Shown piece by piece: positions 59,347 through 64,000 of a DNA stretch of 64,000 nucleotides. The first letter of the stretch is position 1. The number at the start of each line of letters is the position of its first letter. This DNA is from Chalciporus piperatus (lineage: Eukaryota; Basidiomycota; Agaricomycetes; Boletales; Boletaceae), in NCBI GenBank assembly GCA_038093975.1, contig JBBPTG010000094.1, positions 1 to 64,000 of the forward strand, written 5' to 3'. The translations under genes were made by a program, and so were the position numbers. The notes under the pieces are model-generated. The model was not told where the DNA came from. It saw only the letters and a program-made list of their open reading frames with translations, and did no database searches.

Positions 59347-59806
59347 AGTCCTAACATCCTGGAAGTTCAATGGTGGACGTGAGATCGGTCCGGCCCGGAC
59401 GGGCCACATTGTTGGTGAGCTCGAACAGCATTCGTTTGAACTCACTGTCTGGACTCTGTACGTGTGTAACTGGCATATAGTGAGAAGGAAGTTGTCTTCC
59501 TTCAACCTTCGGTCTGTCTAGGGAAGACTAGGTAAGCTGAGGTTCTATGATCAGAGGACCGTTGGCACGATGGCAACTGAGTAGATCGACCCACCCTAGG
59601 ACTAGGATCGAGGACAGACAGAATACATGCCAGCTCACGACAAGGGGAGAATAACACATTCATATAAAAGTCAATGCCTGAAGCGGTTATCGATTAATAC
59701 AGTTCGAACGTCGCAGCTCAGATCATACTGACACTGGCCCCCGACAAAACTAAGTGATATTTAAGTAATTAAGAGTGAAACCCAAAACCAGTCGTCGTAC
59801 ACCTCA
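59347..59806. other. Duplicated F-box promoter and spacer
   Basis: 59347-59480 matches 55812-55945 upstream of the intact F-box gene. The remaining 330 bases contain nothing recognisable. Confidence 0.5.
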
Positions 59807-60472
59807 TTAGGAGCCCACGAAGAGATCCAGAGTCTTATTTTCCATCATCACTCGATGCCTCTGAACCAAGTACGCCACCACGAGATCGTCTCTCACCGGT
59901 TCCGCTACGGATTCCAAGACGAACGCAAGCTTTCCGTGCGAAACAGATTGATGGAGATAACATGAGGCGACTGGTTTCTCGAGATCGTAGTCAGTGTATA
60001 CCTGTGTGGCGAACGGGATCAGCAGCCGAAATTGCTCAGCACGGACAGCTCGACCAACCTTCTGACGGTATCTCGATACGACTTTCCAAACGTACGGCCC
60101 ACACTGAGTGTCCACTCTGAAAGCAAGACTGTACACACGACGATCAACCTGTGATACAACGGCATCAAGCACGAGCGCTTACTTTCCGTCAGTCAACTTG
60201 GACCTCCTGAGCCACTTTTGGACGCTGGTTTGCGCGCCTCCGTTGCGGTGGGGGAAAGAAATGATGTCTGACAGAAGATCTCTGCGGTGGAGCACAGCGA
60301 TAACTCGGCCGGGCGTAGTCGCGTCGCTGATCCTGATGTGTTTCGAGTCGCTTGTGATCTGGTACAATGGCAGAGAGGGATGAGCGTAGATCACGGCGTT
60401 CTTGAGGTCTGTGTTGCTCAGGTAATACAGCGTCGGAGGAGCAGGGTTGACGAGGGTGAGCTCCGAGTCCAT
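59807..60472 (-). CDS. DUF6593-type protein, possibly damaged splice
   Basis: The ATG at 60472 gives MDSELTLVNPAPPTLYYLSN, close to the start of the gene at 63853 (MDSTDTLVNPVPPTPYYFS). Exon 1 ends at SKLTDGK, where a good GTAAGC donor lies (about 60184). The second exon frame reads VDRRVYSLAFRVD, GPYVWKV and FRLLIPFATQVYTDYDLEKPVASCYL, ending HRVMMENKTLDLFVGS at 59807. The only AG acceptor at a sensible place (cacag near 60148) joins the exons out of phase, whereas the paralogue at 63139 splices correctly. So this copy may be a pseudogene or use a non-canonical site. Function is unknown. Confidence 0.55.
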
Positions 60473-61295
60473 TAGAGAGAGGGTGCCTCAGGCTGACCGC
60501 CTTGATGGCAGCTCATGGCTGGACGGAAATGGGGTGCGTACTTATAATATTCCTGCGGTACGTACCGTCTGATGACGGAATTCCACCCCCGAATTGGGCC
60601 TTCTGTGTTTGGACCCTTGGACCCATCGCCGTAAGTAAGTGGCTGGTATGTATAACAATTGACCTTTTACTCTGTGTCAGTGGGGCTTGAAGGCTGTTGA
60701 CAAATGGGTGAATAATAAAAGTGAAACATGGGGAGAGGCGTTGCCCTGGGTTGTCAGGTAAACCCGGTCAATGAAAACCACCGCGTTCGATTGTTCAGAT
60801 GTTTGAGATGGGAACGTTCACCTGAGCGAGAGAGTGATGCCCACGGCGCCAACGTCAACAGTGTGATTCCCATTGACAGCTAAGGAACAATAGCGAAATC
60901 TTAAATAAACTGAAACACACAAGACGTGAAACTGGTCTTTGCGCGCCAACAATGTTTTACGTTTTGTTTCCTGGTTGAACGTGGTTTCTCGATAGATCGT
61001 GATGTGGACTCGGGTGTTGGGTACTGATGACCCTGTTATCAGCGTCAGAGAGCGGTGGTTTAATGACGTCCAGCGTACCTGTACGGGCTGTACCATACCA
61101 AAACAGTACCGAGAACCGGCGAAAAGACCGTCAGGACTCAGTAGAGCTCATGTTACATCGCACATGATCGCACGGAAGTTGCTCGTACGTCACATAGGAC
61201 CCGCCAGCAATTTGCCTGCATTTAGTGCGGAGAAGGCGGGATGGTGCGGAACCGAGTCAACAACCTTGAACACTCACCTTTAGTACCACCCCGAG
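60473..61295. promoter_or_regulatory. Divergent promoter region, DUF6593 / GcvT
   Basis: 820 bases between divergent starts. No gene is seen. Confidence 0.45.
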
Positions 61296-62956
61296 ATGTC
61301 GATCATTCAACCCGCAAGACATCTAATCGCTTCCGAGTTGAGGAGTACTGCGTCTAAGCGGTTCGTGACAAGGTTGCAAACGCGGGGTGTGGCTACAGGC
61401 CAAAGCGTGAGTAGCTCGACCATGTTGAGGCATTTTGGATCTCTCAACAAGGAGGTGAACCGTGACAGCTTCGAAAGACTGGTCTCTACGACTTCCACGT
61501 CGAGAATGGAGGCAAGATGGTACCCTTTGCTGGGTACTCTATGCCGCTCTCATACGGATCTGTGGGACAAGGTAGCATCCTTGTGGTATTGGCTCCCTCA
61601 AGCTCACTCGTATTCAACCAACAGTTGCTAGCCACACTCATGTTCGCACCAGCGTAGGATTGTTCGATGTCGGACACATGGTTCAATCAAAGTATGTCAT
61701 TCGCCGTGCTTTACCCTCCCACTCATCGAGCCAGTGCAGCTTCCGTGGCCGTACAGTGACCGCCTTCCTCGAATGGCTCACACCCTCTTCCTTATCAACA
61801 CTCGCCCCATACTCATCTACCCTGTCCGTTCTTCTCAACGAGAACGGTGGTATTATCGACGACACGATGATCACCAAGCATTCCGAGGAGGCCTTCTACG
61901 TCGTGACGAACGCAGGCACACGAGACAAGGATCTTGCATGGTTACGAACGAAGCTGGAGGAGTGGAACGCTAGCGAAATGGCCAAGGATGGAAAGGTTGA
62001 GCATGAGGTGCTCGAGGATTGGGGTCTCGTCGCGCTGCAAGGTACGTGGTTATGGCCTTGCCTGCTTTCACCTGTCTAATCATCCTCGAACAGGTCCTCG
62101 GGCAGCAGAGTACCTGCAGGGTCTCACTTCCTTTGACCTCAAGAGTTTGACTTTTGGAAAATCTGCTTTCGTCCCGATCGAAGGCTTCAACCTTCACGTC
62201 GCCAGAGGAGGCTACACTGGCGAAGACGGATTCGAGGCAGGTGTACAGCACGGGTGAGAGTCCTGGACTAATGAAGATTCACAGATATCCATTCCTCCGT
62301 CACAAACGGTCGAGATAACGCAACTGCTCTGTAAATCGCCCGTGCAACTTTCCGGACTTGGTGCTCGTGACAGCTTACGCTTGGAAGCTGGTCTATGTCT
62401 CTACGGCAACGATATCGACGAGAGTACCACGCCGGTCGAGGCTGGTCTTAACTGGTTGATCGGTGAGTTTCGGAGCCCATCTGCACGAGTTTCCCTTATG
62501 CTTGTGACAGGCAAGGATAGACGGGAGAAGGGCGACTTCATTGGCGCAGAGCAGGTGCTTAAGCATTTGAAAGACGGCCCTCCCAGGCGTCGTGTTGGCT
62601 TGATTGTTGAGGGAGCTCCCGCCAGGCGTCAGTCCGATATTCTCCCATCTGATATTCATGTGCTGATCCTTGTTCAATTGCAGAGGGCGCCCAGATCTAT
62701 GCGCCATCTGAGTCGTCGGAGGCCATTGGTTGGTGTCTCCTTGGCGTTGGTTATAAGCTCGTCTGACCGGCCTCCATCAGGAACTGTGACGTCTGGCATT
62801 CCATCGCCGAGCTTGGGCAAGAACATTGCTATGGCCTACGTGCCGTCAGGGTGGCACAAAAAGGGCACTGAAGTCGAGGTGGACGTTCGCGGAAAATTAA
62901 GAAAATCCGTCGTGACACCAATGCCATTCATCAAGCCGAGTTACTTCAGAGGGTAA
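61296..62956 (+). CDS. GCV1: Aminomethyltransferase, glycine cleavage T-protein, mitochondrial
   Basis: T-protein of the mitochondrial glycine cleavage system: it transfers the methylene group from the H-protein aminomethyl arm to tetrahydrofolate. The ATG at 61296 begins with an Arg/Ser/Ala-rich targeting peptide ([17 protein letters not shown]). Spliced exons give [101 protein letters not shown] and [41 protein letters not shown] and a C-terminal barrel with [21 protein letters not shown] follow. These are all conserved GcvT blocks, including the folate-binding region around YTGEDGFE. About nine exons and about 400 residues. The end at 62956 fits the family ([15 protein letters not shown]). 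Confidence 0.93.
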
Positions 62957-63138
62957 GCCTGGGATTAAAGCTCCGAGCACGGTCAGTCCACGGTGCAACT
63001 TCTAAGGCAATGACGGCGCACTCACCTGGAAGTTCGTAGTCGTCAATTCGCTGTACATGTCCTCACGTCATCTAGTTATAATGATATACCAAATGACACT
63101 GTCTGAAATAAACATACACAATAACCAATCTATGGCAA

Positions 63139-63853
63139 TCAGGTATGCACGTAACGTCCAAGGATTGTCTTGTGCTGCTCGAATTTACCGCCTGCGATAT
63201 AAATGTTTTTGTCTGCGATGCGAAGGCGCTGCTCGAGAATCAGAAACGCTACCACGATCTCGTCTCGGAATGGTTCCGCCGCGGACTCCAAGACGAGAGC
63301 GAGGTTTTGCGTGGCTGAAGAGGGTTGCATGTAAGCGATACACCGCGTCGGATCATCCCTTTCGTATAGCTTGGTCGATCGCCCAGAGTTAGATTGATAA
63401 TCCACAGCGGTGTCGAGCAATGTACTCACAGCCCAGCGGTGAGTGGGATTGGATTTCCACATATATAACCCAGCACTGGTCTGCATCAAATGCACCTGAC
63501 TACCAACAGAAATGTTAGCAGGCGATCATGCCTTGGGGGCCAACTCCTACCACTTACTATCCATCTGGGATTGTGCTCTTCTCCAACCACCTATGCAAGT
63601 TGACGGCCTGCCCATCATTCTTGTCTGGAAAAGTAATCGTATCCGGGAAGAAATCCTTTCGATTGACTACTGCGATCAAACGTCCGGTCTGAGCTTCGGA
63701 TACTTTGGTCTGTTTGTCGGATTTGATGTCGGTGGAGACGGTGTAGAGAGGGCGGGAACGGTGTGCGAAGATGGTTGTGTTTTTCATGCTGTCGACGCTG
63801 AAGTAGTACGGCGTCGGGGGGACGGGGTTGACGAGCGTGTCCGTCGAGTCCAT
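63139..63853 (-). CDS. DUF6593-type protein
   Basis: The ATG at 63853 gives MDSTDTLVNPVPPTPYYFS, then PLYTVSTDI, AVVNRKDFFPDTITFPDK and NLHRWLEKSTIPDG. An intron with acceptor ggtag joins to YQVHLMQTSAGLYMWK. A second intron after HRWA (donor GTGAGT, acceptor accaag) leads to LYERDDPTRCIAYMQPS and ESAAEPFRDEIVVAFLILEQRLR, ending near 63139. The GLYMWK and DEIVVAFLILEQ blocks are the DUF6593 hallmarks visible here. It is a paralogue of the gene at 59807; together they flank GcvT. Function is unknown. Confidence 0.7.
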
Positions 63854-64000
63854 CGTGGGGGCTGTGGAGGTGTTCGTCCTCAGACGCCCCAGTATAAGTA
63901 TATGGTCACCAGATCCTGTATTGTATGCCCACGTGGGCTTACTGAATCCGTGAGGCAGGGTAGGACTTCTCGTCAGTGATCCAAAACAAGCCTCGAGTAT

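Overview
The window is nuclear DNA from a filamentous fungus, almost certainly a mushroom-forming basidiomycete (Agaricomycetes). Genes are dense and split by many short GT-AG introns of about 45-70 nt. The gene set fits that group: DUF6593-type proteins, TKL-like kinases with an HGDL catalytic loop, a short heme-thiolate peroxygenase, a glucuronoyl esterase relic, and F-box and LRR proteins. I saw no tRNA, rRNA or CRISPR array. All exon joins were worked out by eye from splice signals and reading phase. For the genes whose exons I summed (NDC1, GH3, SRPK, zinc-finger factor, RPF2, membrane protein, A-T enzyme, peroxygenase, NF-YC, WD40-kinase) the totals are exact multiples of three.

Layout. 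0-1.4 kb: Ty3/gypsy integrase relic and a tandem 286-bp GC-palindrome repeat. 1.7-6.3 kb: nucleoporin NDC1 (-), a repeat-bearing spacer and an unknown protein (-). 7.1-10.4 kb: GH3 beta-glucosidase (+). 10.7-17 kb: coiled-coil protein (-) divergent from an SRPK-type kinase (+). 17-21.2 kb: gene-poor. 21.2-28 kb: C2H2 zinc-finger factor, ribosome-biogenesis factor RPF2 and a mucin-like single-pass membrane protein (all +). 29.3-39.4 kb: a possible small metabolic locus with an adenylation-thiolation enzyme, a DUF2470 membrane protein, a glucuronoyl-esterase pseudogene, an MFS transporter, a peroxygenase divergent from that transporter, and a dehydrogenase scrap. 40-43.5 kb: glycolipid transfer protein and RAD7 (both -). 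43.8-50.3 kb: TKL kinase (-), DUF6593 protein (-), NF-YC (+) and a gene that appears to encode a seven-blade WD40 propeller fused to a TKL kinase (+). 50.6-53.8 kb: exosome subunit RRP46 (-) and a frameshifted BCS1-like AAA ATPase (+). 54-59.5 kb: F-box gene, aspartic protease and a deleted copy of the F-box gene. 59.8-64 kb: mitochondrial aminomethyltransferase GcvT (+) between two related DUF6593 genes (-).

Housekeeping genes (NDC1, SRPK, RPF2, RAD7, RRP46, NF-YC, GcvT) alternate with accessory ones. The most notable observations are the WD40-kinase fusion, a 460-codon frame lying inside the zinc-finger gene, the A-T enzyme without a release domain beside a transporter and peroxygenase, and several recently broken genes.
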